64,000 bases of DNA. Source: Chloroflexia bacterium SDU3-3 (GTDB taxonomy: Bacteria; Chloroflexota; Chloroflexia; Chloroflexales; Roseiflexaceae). The position numbers and the translations under genes are program-made. The notes beneath the pieces were generated by a model. It was not told the DNA's origin, searched no databases, and saw only the letters and a program-made list of their open reading frames with translations. Shown here in pieces: positions 24,194 through 35,500 of the stretch. The stretch spans positions 1-64,000 of the forward strand of contig WBOU01000002.1 in NCBI GenBank assembly GCA_009268125.1, read 5' to 3'. The number at the start of each line of letters is the position of its first letter. Position 1 is the stretch's first letter.

Positions 24194-25285
24194 GGTGCCC
24201 GCGAGCCGTTTTTTTGAAGCAAACCAGAGAGATGCAACTCTCTCTGACAATCGCGTGAGGGAATGTTTCATCCAGCGCGAGCTTGGCTTCTCAATAAACT
24301 GGTGTATTACAAACGACACCAGCAGCATAAAGAAAACCATCCCCCAGAACACGACATGCATATTCAGCATGGGATAGAGCCGATTAATGATGATATACCC
24401 CACATGCTGATGGAGGAGATAGGCTGGGTACGTCAGCCCGCCTAAGAAAACCCAGCGCAGCTGCCCAAACGAACCAGTTTTGCGCAAAACGATAAACATC
24501 ATAGCGACAAAGTACGATGTCACCAACGCCTTGGTAACCCAGATATTCGTGTCGGTATGATAGTGAATATTAAAAAAGGCCACCTCTGGCTCAAGCAGCA
24601 TCAGCGCGTACGCCCAGCAGAGCACAATCATGATACAGCGCTCAAGCGATATGCCGTGTTTCCATATCAGGAAATACGATGCTCCTGCGATGAAGTAGAC
24701 TGAATACTGTGTTACTAGGTTTTCTCTCAGGATATCCCATTTAAAATAGTTTACTATTGGCGTCAGGAAGAGCCAAAACCAAAGGATCCTATTAATTCTA
24801 TGTATCTTACCTGCCAGCAATATAAGCGATATGATGATATAGAAGTTTATCTCGTAGTATAAAGACCAGTATACGCCATCTACGCTTGACGAGTTTAGCC
24901 TATTGCCGAACATCGTCATATTCTTCAAATATTGTATAATACTAGTTGGGAACCTATCTCCACCAAAAAACAACTTCACCAAGAACGTTATCGTACAACA
25001 AACCCAAAAAGCCGGATAAAGCCTTGATGCGCGCGATACAACAAAGGTTCCAAAACCGCCCCGGTCTGCTGTCATTAATATAACAAACCCACTGATAATA
25101 AAAAAAAGCTCTACACCGAATCTGCCATACCTAGCAATAGGAGCGATGAGGGTGTAATCCATCTTTATATAATCATCAGCGGCATAGGCCCGGAATCCAT
25201 AATGAAACAGAATAACCATAATAACAGCAATAAATCTCAGAAGATCTATCTCATTAACTCTCATTCGATCATGATTTTCGCTCAA
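24182..25285 (-). CDS. Acyltransferase 3 family membrane protein (OafA/YrhL-like)
   Basis: 367 aa with about ten membrane spans. The family opening is present: IDLLRFIAVIMVILFHYGF with the catalytic His, then ARYGRFGVELFFIISGFVI and a Y-P-A-FW segment (SRLYPAFWVCC). Members O-acylate surface polysaccharide, peptidoglycan or lipid; the substrate is unknown. Translation probably starts at TTG 25285, which has AAGGAG 8 nt upstream; the in-frame ATG seven codons later has no such site. The gene is clearly AT-richer than both neighbours and has no glycan genes around it, which suggests recent acquisition. Its 3' end overlaps the DUF2809 gene by 12 nt. Confidence 0.9.
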   Translation of the reverse strand: MSENHDRMRVNEIDLLRFIAVIMVILFHYGFRAYAADDYIKMDYTLIAPIARYGRFGVELFFIISGFVILMTADRGGFGTFVVSRASRLYPAFWVCCTITFLVKLFFGGDRFPTSIIQYLKNMTMFGNRLNSSSVDGVYWSLYYEINFYIIISLILLAGKIHRINRILWFWLFLTPIVNYFKWDILRENLVTQYSVYFIAGASYFLIWKHGISLERCIMIVLCWAYALMLLEPEVAFFNIHYHTDTNIWVTKALVTSYFVAMMFIVLRKTGSFGQLRWVFLGGLTYPAYLLHQHVGYIIINRLYPMLNMHVVFWGMVFFMLLVSFVIHQFIEKPSSRWMKHSLTRLSERVASLWFASKKRLAGTLSQ

Positions 25286-25484
25286 TGGTTTTTCTCCTTA
25301 TGCACAGCTAAAATATCGGGAGAATATATGTGCAGGTGTCGAATTTGCAGCTACGATTGTAAGGTACATCCTGCTGAGAGGTCAACTGCGAGGAGCAGGG
25401 CCATACCCCGTCCTAGCGGGTAAAGCTCCGCAGGCAGCTAAATAGCTTATGCGTTGCGATGGGGGCCGTGCACACCGCAGCAAA

Positions 25485-25523
25485 CAGGGTGGCGCGTTGA
25501 TTGTATATCAATGCGCCACCCTG
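25485..25523 (-). terminator. Long hairpin terminator after the MerR gene
   Basis: A 17-bp stem (25485-25501 with 25507-25523, one G-T mismatch) around a 5-nt loop, with T-runs on both sides: TTTG following on the minus strand and TTTTG on the plus strand. It ends the minus-strand MerR gene (stop at 25542). The 25286-25484 stretch left of it holds no recognisable gene. Confidence 0.75.
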
Positions 25524-25541
25524 TTTTGCCGCAGTATATCG

Positions 25542-26363
25542 CTACGCTAGCTCGACAGGGAACTGGATCTCGCACACGGTGTCGGGGTCGTGCTGATCGC
25601 CTGGAATGGTCGGGATGCGCAGGTTGACCTCGCGGCACGGCCCGATGATGCGGTAGCCGTGCTGGTCGATCCAGCGAGCTATGGCATCGTAGGCCTGCCC
25701 GATGGTGGCGAACGGGCCATTGTGGATGACCGAGGCCATGGACTCAACGCCAGGCAGGATGCCAACCGCCATAGGCCCCTGCGCAACCAGGCCGGGCGCA
25801 ACTGGCGCGCACACCTCGATATCCCAGTCGCGCTCCTTGCCATCGGGGTCGTGGTAGAGCGAGATGCAGGGGGCGATGATCCGCGACTCCCAGGGTTCGA
25901 GGTGGGCCAGAAGCTCGGCCCACAGGCTGTGCTGCTCGGGCGGGGTGGGCACCACCCCGCGCACCGAGGCCACTAGCATCGGCTCAACCCGTTTGATGAT
26001 CACATCGTAGCTGGACATAGCAGGTTCCTCCTCAAGCTGTCGTAGCAAGCCCTCAACCCGTTGCAGACGTTCCTCTTCCTCGCGCATCCGCTGGCCGATC
26101 TCGGCGCGGCGCAGCATGAGCATGCCGCGCATGTGATCAGCTGTCACCTCGCCATCCAATAGATGCCGAATCGACTCAAGCGAGAAGCCCAGGTCTTTCA
26201 GCGCCAAAATGCGGTAGAGCCGTGGTAGCTGGTGGAACTCGTAGTAGCGGTACGAGGTAAATGGGTCCACCTGCACCGGCTTCAGCAGGCCAAGCTCGTC
26301 GTAGAGCCGCAGCGCCTTGATCGACACCCGGCTGAATTTCGAGAAATCCCCGATCCGTAACAT
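25542..26363 (-). CDS. MerR-family regulator with GyrI-like effector domain
   Basis: 273 aa from ATG 26363, chosen because GGAGGAGG lies upstream and the protein begins MLRIGDFSKFSRVS as in MerR proteins. Domains: winged HTH (about 1-70, VSIKALRLYDELGLLKP, SYRYYEFHQLPRLYRI), a linker coiled coil rich in Glu/Arg (about 75-120), and a C-terminal GyrI/SOUL-like effector domain (about 125-273, VIIKRVEPMLVASVRG ... EVNLRIP). This is the BltR/TipAL-like architecture, which senses hydrophobic compounds and activates efflux genes. The promoter just upstream has a 19-bp spacer with a dyad, so the gene is probably autoregulated. No efflux gene is directly adjacent. Confidence 0.92.
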   Translation of the reverse strand: MLRIGDFSKFSRVSIKALRLYDELGLLKPVQVDPFTSYRYYEFHQLPRLYRILALKDLGFSLESIRHLLDGEVTADHMRGMLMLRRAEIGQRMREEEERLQRVEGLLRQLEEEPAMSSYDVIIKRVEPMLVASVRGVVPTPPEQHSLWAELLAHLEPWESRIIAPCISLYHDPDGKERDWDIEVCAPVAPGLVAQGPMAVGILPGVESMASVIHNGPFATIGQAYDAIARWIDQHGYRIIGPCREVNLRIPTIPGDQHDPDTVCEIQFPVELA

Positions 26364-26383
26364 CACCGCACCTCCTCCAATAG

Positions 26384-26414
26384 GTTGTACACCCTCTTCT
26401 AAGAGGAGAGTCAA
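26384..26414 (-). promoter_or_regulatory. MerR-type promoter/operator
   Basis: Minus strand: -35 TTGACT (26409-26414), a 19-nt spacer and -10 TACAAC (26384-26389). The spacer holds a perfect dyad CCTCTT-AG-AAGAGG. A 19-bp spacer with central dyad is the hallmark of MerR-activated promoters, where the regulator untwists DNA to align the elements. The start site would be about 14 nt before ATG 26363. Confidence 0.75.
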
Positions 26415-26590
26415 GCAGCTCTTGAGGGTGGGGCAGCCGACACCCGATTTATTGCAATTCTGCTCACAAGCAGCTCACATTCCCACGTATCAGAATCCGA
26501 TATGAATCAGTAATACTGGTCTAGTAATATTTCCTCTACCATTTTGCACCTATTTTGACCACGTTTTATGTCAAAGATTGCCGAGGTTGT

Positions 26591-29500
26591 ATGCGCGCCC
26601 TTCGCACGTGCCTGAGTCTGCTCTTTGCGTTCACGTTGCTGTGCTGGGTTGGTCTGAGCGGCACGCTCGCCACCCCCGCCGCATCCGCTCAAACGTCCAG
26701 CCCGCTGATCGTACTGAGCCAGCAGCTGATGGGGGCCACATCGCCCATCCCCAGCGGCAAGCCTTTTAAGATCCGCCTCACCTACGAGTGTAGCGGCTCG
26801 ACTGGCACGGGCTGCAGCGATGTGGCGCTGACCACCACGCTACCCAGCTCGATCACGCAGGTGGCGCACACCGAAGACTCGAATGTGCAGAGCTTTAGCT
26901 ACAACCCGGCCACCGGGCAGGCCACCTGGCTGATGAAGCCGCTGGCGCTGGGCACCACCGGCCAGTTTGAGCTGACGGTGCAGTTCAACACCGGCACCAC
27001 CAGTAATGGCACCTCGGCGACGATCACCGCCGGGGCGACATCCAGCAACGCCACGCCCCAGAACCCCGGCGATATCGTGGCGACGGCCAGCGCGAGCGAT
27101 CAGACCACCGTCAACAAGATCGTCATCGCCCCTGGCACCGCCGACTCCGACACGGTCTACCGCATCGCCGTCTGCACCGCCAGCGGCAGCGGCGAGGGCG
27201 CGCTGAACGCCACCGGCGTGAACGTGGTGGATCTGCTGCCTGCGGGGGCCAGCTTCATCTCGGCCATCCCTAGCCCAGCCTCGGTGGCGACCGTGGGCGG
27301 GCGCACCCAGCTGACATGGGCACCGCAGGATGTGCAGGTGCCCTCGTGCGCCTACTACCTGGTGCGCGTGGTGTTCCCAACTGGCGCAAATGCCGTGGGC
27401 GACAGCCGCACCAACGACGCCACGGTGTCGTACACGCCCTACGGCGGCTCGCTGGTGACAACGGCGGTAGCGACCACCCACACCATCCCAGTGGGCAACC
27501 CCGGCTTTACGGGCAGCAAGTCGGCCAATCTGGATTATGCTATTGTCGGCTCGGGTATCGAGTATGCGCTTGGGGCGCAGAATACTGGCAACGCCAACCT
27601 GACCAATGTCCAGATCGTGGACAACATCCCCGACAACCTGGATGTGACCAAGATCGACACGAATGGTGCCGAGATCACGGCGGTAGAGTATCAGAAGAAC
27701 GGCAGCAGCACCTGGGTCGGCGGTGTGCCGACTGGTGCGGGTGTGGCGGTGGCCAGCTTCCCCGGCTTTGTGGCGGGCGACTATGTCTCGGCGCTGCGCT
27801 TCACCATCGGCAGCCTGCCCGTGTACACCGCTGTCGGCGGCATCACGATCTACAGCACGGTGATCAACCCGCCAAACGGCGGCGGGCCTGCCGCACCCAT
27901 GCCGCTGCTGATCACCAACACCCTGCAGGGCTCGACCACCTACGGCGGCTCGACGGTGACCATGGCCAACACGCCGTCGGCCACAATCGACACCGACCAG
28001 CCGGAGCCGCGCCCAACCCTGAGCAAGACCGCAAACACCAACTCGGTCAACCCCAACGACAAGGTGACGTACACGGTCAGCCTAGAGAATCGCGGCTACC
28101 CGACCAACTCGCTAGACGCGCCGCAGCTCTCCGACCTGCTGCCAGCAGAGGTGACGTATCTGGCGGGCAGCTGGGCAGCGGTGGGCACCCTGCCGCCTGG
28201 CTGCGAGACCCCGGCCTTCAGCGCCACGCCCAACTACGGTGGCACAGGCCGCACCCTACTGCGCTGGGACTGGGCATCTACCGCATGTAAACTCTACGCT
28301 GGCGACCCCGAGGCCAAGCCGCGCGTGCCTGGCGACACCATCCGGCTCTCGTATCAGGTGCAGGTGAACCCCGGCATCGCCACGGGCACCGTTCTGCCTA
28401 ACCACGTTGCGCTCACCAACTACACCAACATCCCCAGCGATGTGAAGCCGATCGACTGCACCGACACCACCGACCGGGCCATCTACACCAGCAACGGATC
28501 GGACCCGGCGAAGTTTTGCTCAATCGCTTCCACCGATGTGACCATCCTCTCATCGGCCCAGATCGAGTCGGCCAAATGGGTGAAGGGCCAGCTCGACAGC
28601 GACTTCAGCCGCGACCCAGTGGTAGGCCGCACCGTGCGCGGCGGCAACCTCACATTTGCGATGGTGCTCAACAACACCGGCAACATCGACTTCAACAACC
28701 TGCAGGTGATCGACCTGCTGCCCTACAAGGATGCCGACGCCACACCAACATCGAACGTGGGCACCCGCGATCAGGCCTCGCTTGGAACCGCCTGGACGCC
28801 CTACCTCGCAGAGCCGATCGATGTGATGCCTGCGGTGCCCGGCCTCGTCATCTACTATAGCTCCGAGGAAAACCCCTGCCGACCACTGGTGGTCGATAGC
28901 CACCCCGACGCCACCTGCACGCCCATGACCGTGGGCACCACCGCCGGGCCTGGCATGTGGAGCACGAACCTGCCCGCCGACCCGACCGCCATCCGCTCGG
29001 TCTGGTTCAAGTTCCCGGCTGGCTACACGCTGCAGCGCGGCCAGCAGGTGCGCTTCGAGTACACCATGTATGCCCCCAGCGACGCCCCGCTGGCCACCGC
29101 AGGCGGCGACGGCAACTTCGGCAACAACGACGACACCAATGTGGCCTGGAACACCTTCGCCTACCGCGTAAACCGCGCCGACGACAGCAGCACGCTGGTG
29201 GCACAGCCGCCCCGCGTGGGTATCGAGGTGGCGACCGACAGCACGACGGCCAGCTATGGCAACTATGTCTGGCACGACACCGATGCGGATGGCACCCAAG
29301 ACGAAGGGCCGGAAAGCGGCATCAACGGCGTGACCGTGAACCTGTACACCTCGGCAGGGGTGCTGGTGGGCACGCGCGTCACCAACTACGATAGCACGGG
29401 CAACCCCGGCTACTACCTGTTCGGTGGCCTCACCCCAGGCGACTACTACGCCGAATTTGTGCTGCCCGATGGCTATAGCTTCACCAACCCCAACCTGGGC

Positions 29501-32500
29501 GGCGACGCCACCAAAGACAGCGACGGATCGATCGTGGTAAGCCCGACGGTGCGCCGCACCGCGACCGAGACGCTGACAGCTGGCGAGGAGAATCTCACCT
29601 ACGACCAGGGCCTGACCACGCCGCCGGTGAGCATCGGCAACCGCGTGTGGTTCGACACCAACAACAACAGCCTGCTCGACGCGGGCGAGCTGGGCATCAG
29701 CGGCGTGGCGGTGGACCTGTTCCGCGACGCCAACGACGATGGCGTGCTGACGGGATTCGAGCACTACCCCGTGGCCACCGCCACCACCAACGGCACCGGC
29801 TACTACCTGTTCACCCAACAGGATCTGCTCAACGGCGCAGCGATCACGCCCGTGTCGCTCCAGCCCGGCTCCTACATTGTCGGCATGAACAAGTCGAACT
29901 TCAGCACGGGCGGCGCGCTGGTGGGCTACTATAGCAGCGGCACCCACATGCTCGGCACCGGCGAAACCGCCGAGGTGGCACCAGCCGACACCAACACCGA
30001 CACCGACAGCGACGACAACGGCGCGCTGGTGCGCACCACTCCTGCGAATACTACGCCATTCTACCTGGGCGGCGTGCTCAGCTCGGCCACGCTGCTGAGC
30101 GCCAGCGAACCGACAGGCGAGACCAGCGCCGTGGGCATCGCCAACCAGGCCCCCGGCGGCGTGGCCATCGCCGATGACCACAGCAACGAGACCGTAGACT
30201 TCGGCTTCTACACGCTGAAGATGGGCAACCTTGTGTGGAAGGACGACGGCAGCGGCGCGAACTACAACAACGGCGTGAAGGACGCCGACGAAAATGGCCT
30301 CAGCGGGGTGACGGTGAAGCTCTACACCGCCGACGGCGTAACCGAGATTCCGGTGGGGCCTGACGGTATCCTGGGCACCGCCGACGACACAACCGGCGGC
30401 GTGACCACCGACGCAAGCGGCCACTATAGCTTCGGCGGCCTGGCCGACTCGACCTACACCGGCCAGCCCAGCGCGGGCTACGTGGTGAAGATCACCGCGC
30501 CCACCGGGCTGGTGAGCAGCGCCGACAAGGCTAGCACCGCCTCGCCTAGCAACGACCTAGATGAGGGCACCGACGAGAACGGCATCGGCACCGGCGGCGG
30601 CGTGATCGCCAGCGCCAGTAACGCCAGCGCCTTCCTGCTGGAAGCGGGCGAGGTCGCGGCGACGGTTACGGTAGACAACCCCACCGGCACCACCACCAAC
30701 CCCACTGTGGACTTCGGCCTTGTGCCGATCTACTCGCTGGGCAACCGCGTGTGGTACGACACCAACAACAGCGGTACGGTCGACGGCGCGGAGGTGGGCA
30801 TCAACGGCGTCCAGGTAGATCTCTACTACGCCGATGCCAGCGGGAACCCGACCGGCGCACGCCTGGCGACCCAGAACACCTCAAATGGCGGCTACTACCT
30901 GTTCACCGGGCGCTACCAGGGCGACTATGTGGTGGTGCTGCCTGCCGGGAACTTCGCCAGCGGCCAGCCGCTGCGTGGCTACGCCAGCAGCACCGGCAGC
31001 ACCGATGACACCGACGTGGATTCGGACGACAGCGGGCGGGCGGGGACTGGCAGCTACGCCACATCCATCGTGAGCAGCAAGATCACGCTCGGCGCGGGCG
31101 ACAGCGAGCCGACGGGCGAGCCTGCCACACCCGGCCACACCGACACCACCGTGGATGCCCGCTCGAACACGACGGTCGACTTCGGCTTCTACCGCCTAAC
31201 CATGGGCAACCTGCTCTGGCACGATGTCAACAACGACGGCCTGTATCAGGCCAGCGGCATCGATGGCATTGCCGGAAATACCGATGATGAGAAGGGCATC
31301 AGCGGCGTGTTGGTCCAGCTCTACGACTCGACCAACGCCCTGGTGGCCACCACTACCACCAACACCAGCGGCCTGTATACCTTCGACCGCATCACCCAGG
31401 GCGCGCTTGCGGGCCATGGCCTGCTGGCTGGAAGCTACACCGTCACCATCCCCGCCAGCGAGTTCGCCTCGGGCAAGCCGCTCTTCGGCTTCTACAGCAG
31501 CCTGCAGAGCACCGCTGCGCCCGACCCCGACACCAACGTCGATAGCGACGACAACGGCGCGCCGAGCGCTGGCACACTTGTGACTTTGCCCTTCTCCCTC
31601 ACGCCCGGCAGCGAGGCAGGCAAGCCCAGCAAGGTCATCACCAACAGCAACGGCACCACCAACGACCCGACCATCGACGTTGGCGTGCACACCATGAGCA
31701 TCGGTAACCTGGTGTGGCACGACCTGAACAACGATGGCCTGAAGGACGCCACGGAGCCAGGGGTGGATGGTGTGACCGTGCGCCTGTACGCCGATAGCAA
31801 CAAGGATGGCGTGGCCGATGGGGCTGCGCTGGCCACCGACACCACGTCGAACGGCGGGCACTACCTGTTCAACGGCCTGACCGATGGCAGCTCCTATCTT
31901 GTCGAGATCGATCTGCCCGCTGGCTACACATCCAGCAACGGCCAGATCGACGACCTAACCGCATCTACGCCCTACGAGCCGGGCATCGCCGAGAGCGGCA
32001 GCGCCGCCGATGATGGCAAGGACCACGGCACACGCTCAGGCAGCGTGGTGCGCAGCGGAACCATCACCCTTGGCGCAAACACCGAGCCGACGGGCGAGGC
32101 CGACACCGCAGTCTCATCGGGCAAGGCCAACAGCGCCACCGACAGCAACAGCCAGTTCACCATCGACTTCGGCATCTACGCGCCGCTGAGCCTGGGCAAC
32201 ATGGTCTGGATCGATGCCAATAACGACGGCATCTACCAGATCACCGAGACCATGGCCCCGGATGGCGTGAAGGTCAGCCTCTACTGGGACCAGAACGGCG
32301 ACAGCAGCATCAGCGGCGGCGAGACCACCGCCGTGCGCACCACCACCACATCGGGCGGGCTATACCTGTTCGACACGCTGGTGCCTGGGAACTACCGCGT
32401 AGCGCTCGACGCCAGCAACTTCACCGCCGGAGGTCTGCTGGCGGGCTATGTGAGCAGCACCGGCGCTCTGGGCAACGCCACCGGCCCGAACGAGGGCGCT

Positions 32501-35500
32501 GCCACCCCCGCGCCGGATACCAACATCGACGGCGACGACAACGGCACCACCGTCTCTGGCGAGGTGCGCACCGCAGCCCTGGTGACGCTGTCCGCAGGCA
32601 GCGAGCCAACCGGCGAGACCCCGGACAACGACCCGATAACGCCCGACGCCAACGAAAACCTGACGGTGGACTTCGGCGTGTTTCTGCCCGCATCGCTTGG
32701 CGACTATGTGTGGGTGGATGCGAACCGCGACGGCGACCAGGGCATAGCCGAGGGCGGCGTGGACGGCATCACCGTGCGCCTGTATGATGGCGCAACCCTG
32801 CTGGCCACGGCGCTCACCGGGGATGACCCCAACACAGCGGGGGCGCAGCACGGCTACTACCACTTCCCCAACCTGGAGGCCAACAAGACCTACACGGTGA
32901 AGCTGGACAATCCCGCCAACTTCAGCAGCGGCGGGCCGCTCTTCGGCTATGTCCTCACCACCGCCGATGCCGCCTCGGCCAGCGACGCGACCGATAGCGA
33001 CGCGGCGATAGTGGGCGGCTTCGCAAGCATCACCGCAGCCACCGGCGCGGCTGGCACCGACACGCCCACCTACGACGTTGGCTTCTACCCGGTGGCCTCG
33101 CTGGGCGACTATGTGTGGATCGACACCAACGCCAACGGCGTGCAGGACGCGGGCGAAAACGGGGTGGACGGTGTGACCGTCAGCCTGTACAACGGCGCGA
33201 CCTTGGTCGGCACTGCCACCACCGGCGACAACCCGGCCACGCCCGCCACCGAAACCGGCTACTACCACTTCGCCAACCTCTACCCCAGCACCACCTATAC
33301 GGTGAAGCTGGATAACGCCGCCGACTTTACCACCGGCGGCCCGCTCGCGGGCTACGCGCTCAGCGTGCGCGACCAAGGCGGCAACGACGCGACCGACTCC
33401 GACGCCGACACCATCGGCGGCGTGCCCACCATCGGCGCGGCTCCCACCGGCGCGGCAGGATCCGACACGCCCACCTACGACTTTGGCTTCTTCCAGGCCG
33501 CCGCCCTCGGCGATTATGTCTGGCTCGATGCCAACGCCGACGGCGTCCAGGACGCAGGCGAGACCGGCATCGACGGCGTCACCGTCTCGCTCTTCACCAC
33601 GAACGGGGCCGACGGCATCGCCGGGAATGCCGACGACACCCTGCCCGTGGCCACCACCGTGACCGGCGACAACCCCGCCACGCCTGCCACCGAGCAGGGC
33701 TTCTACCTGTTCACCGGCCTGCGCCCCAGCACCACCTACACCGTGAAGCTGGACCGCGCCGCCGACTACACCTCCGGCCCGCTCGCTGGCCTTGTGCTCA
33801 CCACCCAGGACCAGCCCGCCACCACCGACCAGCTCGACAGCGACGCCGCGCTCGTCTCCGGCCTGGCCCAGATCACCACAGCCCCTACCGGCGCGGTCGG
33901 CTCCTCCACCCTGACCTACGACTTCGGCTTCTTTCTGCCCGCCGCGCTGGGCGACTTCGTCTGGCACGACACCAACGGCAACGGCACCCAGGATGCGGGC
34001 GAAACCGGCATCGACGGCGTCACCGTCTCGCTCTTCACCGCGAGCGGGGCCGACGGCATCGCCGGGAATGCCGACGACGCGCTGCCCGTGGCCTCCGCCC
34101 TCACCGGCGACAACCCGGCCACCCCAGCCACCGAGCAGGGCTTCTACACCTTCCTCGGCCTGCGGCCCAACACCACCTACACCCTGAGGCTCGACAACGC
34201 CGCCGACTACACCTCCGGCCCGCTCGCGCCCTACCGCCTCACGGCCCAGGACAGCGGCGCGGACAACGCCAAGGATAGCGACGCCGCCATCGTCTCGGGT
34301 GTCGCCCAGATCACCGCCGCCCCAACCGGCGCGGCTGGCTCCAACACCCCCACCTACGACGTCGGCTTCGTGGCCCCCGCCGCGCTGGGCGATTTCGTCT
34401 GGGATGATGCCAACCGCAACGGCACCCAGGACGCGACCGAGACGGGTATCGACGGCGTGACGGTCAACCTGTACGCCGCCGACGGCACCACGCTGATCGC
34501 CACCACCGTGACCGGCGACAACCCGGCCACGCCCGCCACCGAGCAGGGCTTCTACTCCTTCACCGGCCTGCTGCCCAACACCAGCTACGTCGTGAAGTTC
34601 AACAACCCCGCCGACTACGCCAGCGGCGGCCCGCTCTTCGGCTATGTCCTCACCACCGCCGATGCCGCCGCAGCCAGCGATGCGACCGATAGCGACGCCT
34701 CGGTAGTGGCTGGAACCAACCAGATCAGCGCGACCACGGGCGTGGAGAACACCGACACGCCCACCTTCGACGCTGGCTTCTACGGTATCACTGGCCTAGG
34801 CGACTACGTCTGGCTGGATACCAACAGCGATGGGGTGCAGGATGCGACCGAGACCGGCATCGATGGCGTGACAGTGAACCTGTACGCCGCCGATGGCACC
34901 ACGCTGATCGCCACCACCGTGACCGGCGACAACCCGGCCACGCCCGCTACCGAAACCGGCTACTACCACTTTGCCAGCCTGGAGGCCAACACCACCTACA
35001 TCATCAAGCTGGACAACCCCAGCGACACGGCGGCTGGCGGCCCGCTGGCGGGCACGCTGCTCACCACGGCCAACGCGGCAAGCGCCACCGACCTGACCGA
35101 CTCTGACGCGACGCTGGTGGGCGCTATCCCCAGCATCACCGCCACGACCGGGGCGATCGGCAGCGATGACCCGACCAACGACTTTGGCTTTGTGAAGAGC
35201 TACGCGCTGGGCAACCGCGTGTGGTTCGACACCAATAACGACGGCATACACGACTCGGATGAGCGCGGCGTGGCGGGCGTGATGGTGCAGCTGTACAGCG
35301 ACACCAATACCAACGGCTACGATGCCACCGACACGCTGCTGGGGCAGACCACTACCAACGCCGACGGCTACTATCTGTTCAGCAGCCTGCCCGCCGGAAG
35401 CTACTCGCTGGTCATCCCCGAGAGCAGCTTCACCACTGGCGGCGCGCTGGTGGGCTACTGGAGCAGCCTGACCGGCTACAGCACCGCCGGAGCGCTGGCC

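Noticed and set aside
28550-30424. Long minus-strand frames opposite the giant adhesin gene (also 32360-33967 and 36746-38458)
   Set aside because: Shadow frames caused by high GC and repeat codons; no domains, and the plus-strand gene has clear family structure.
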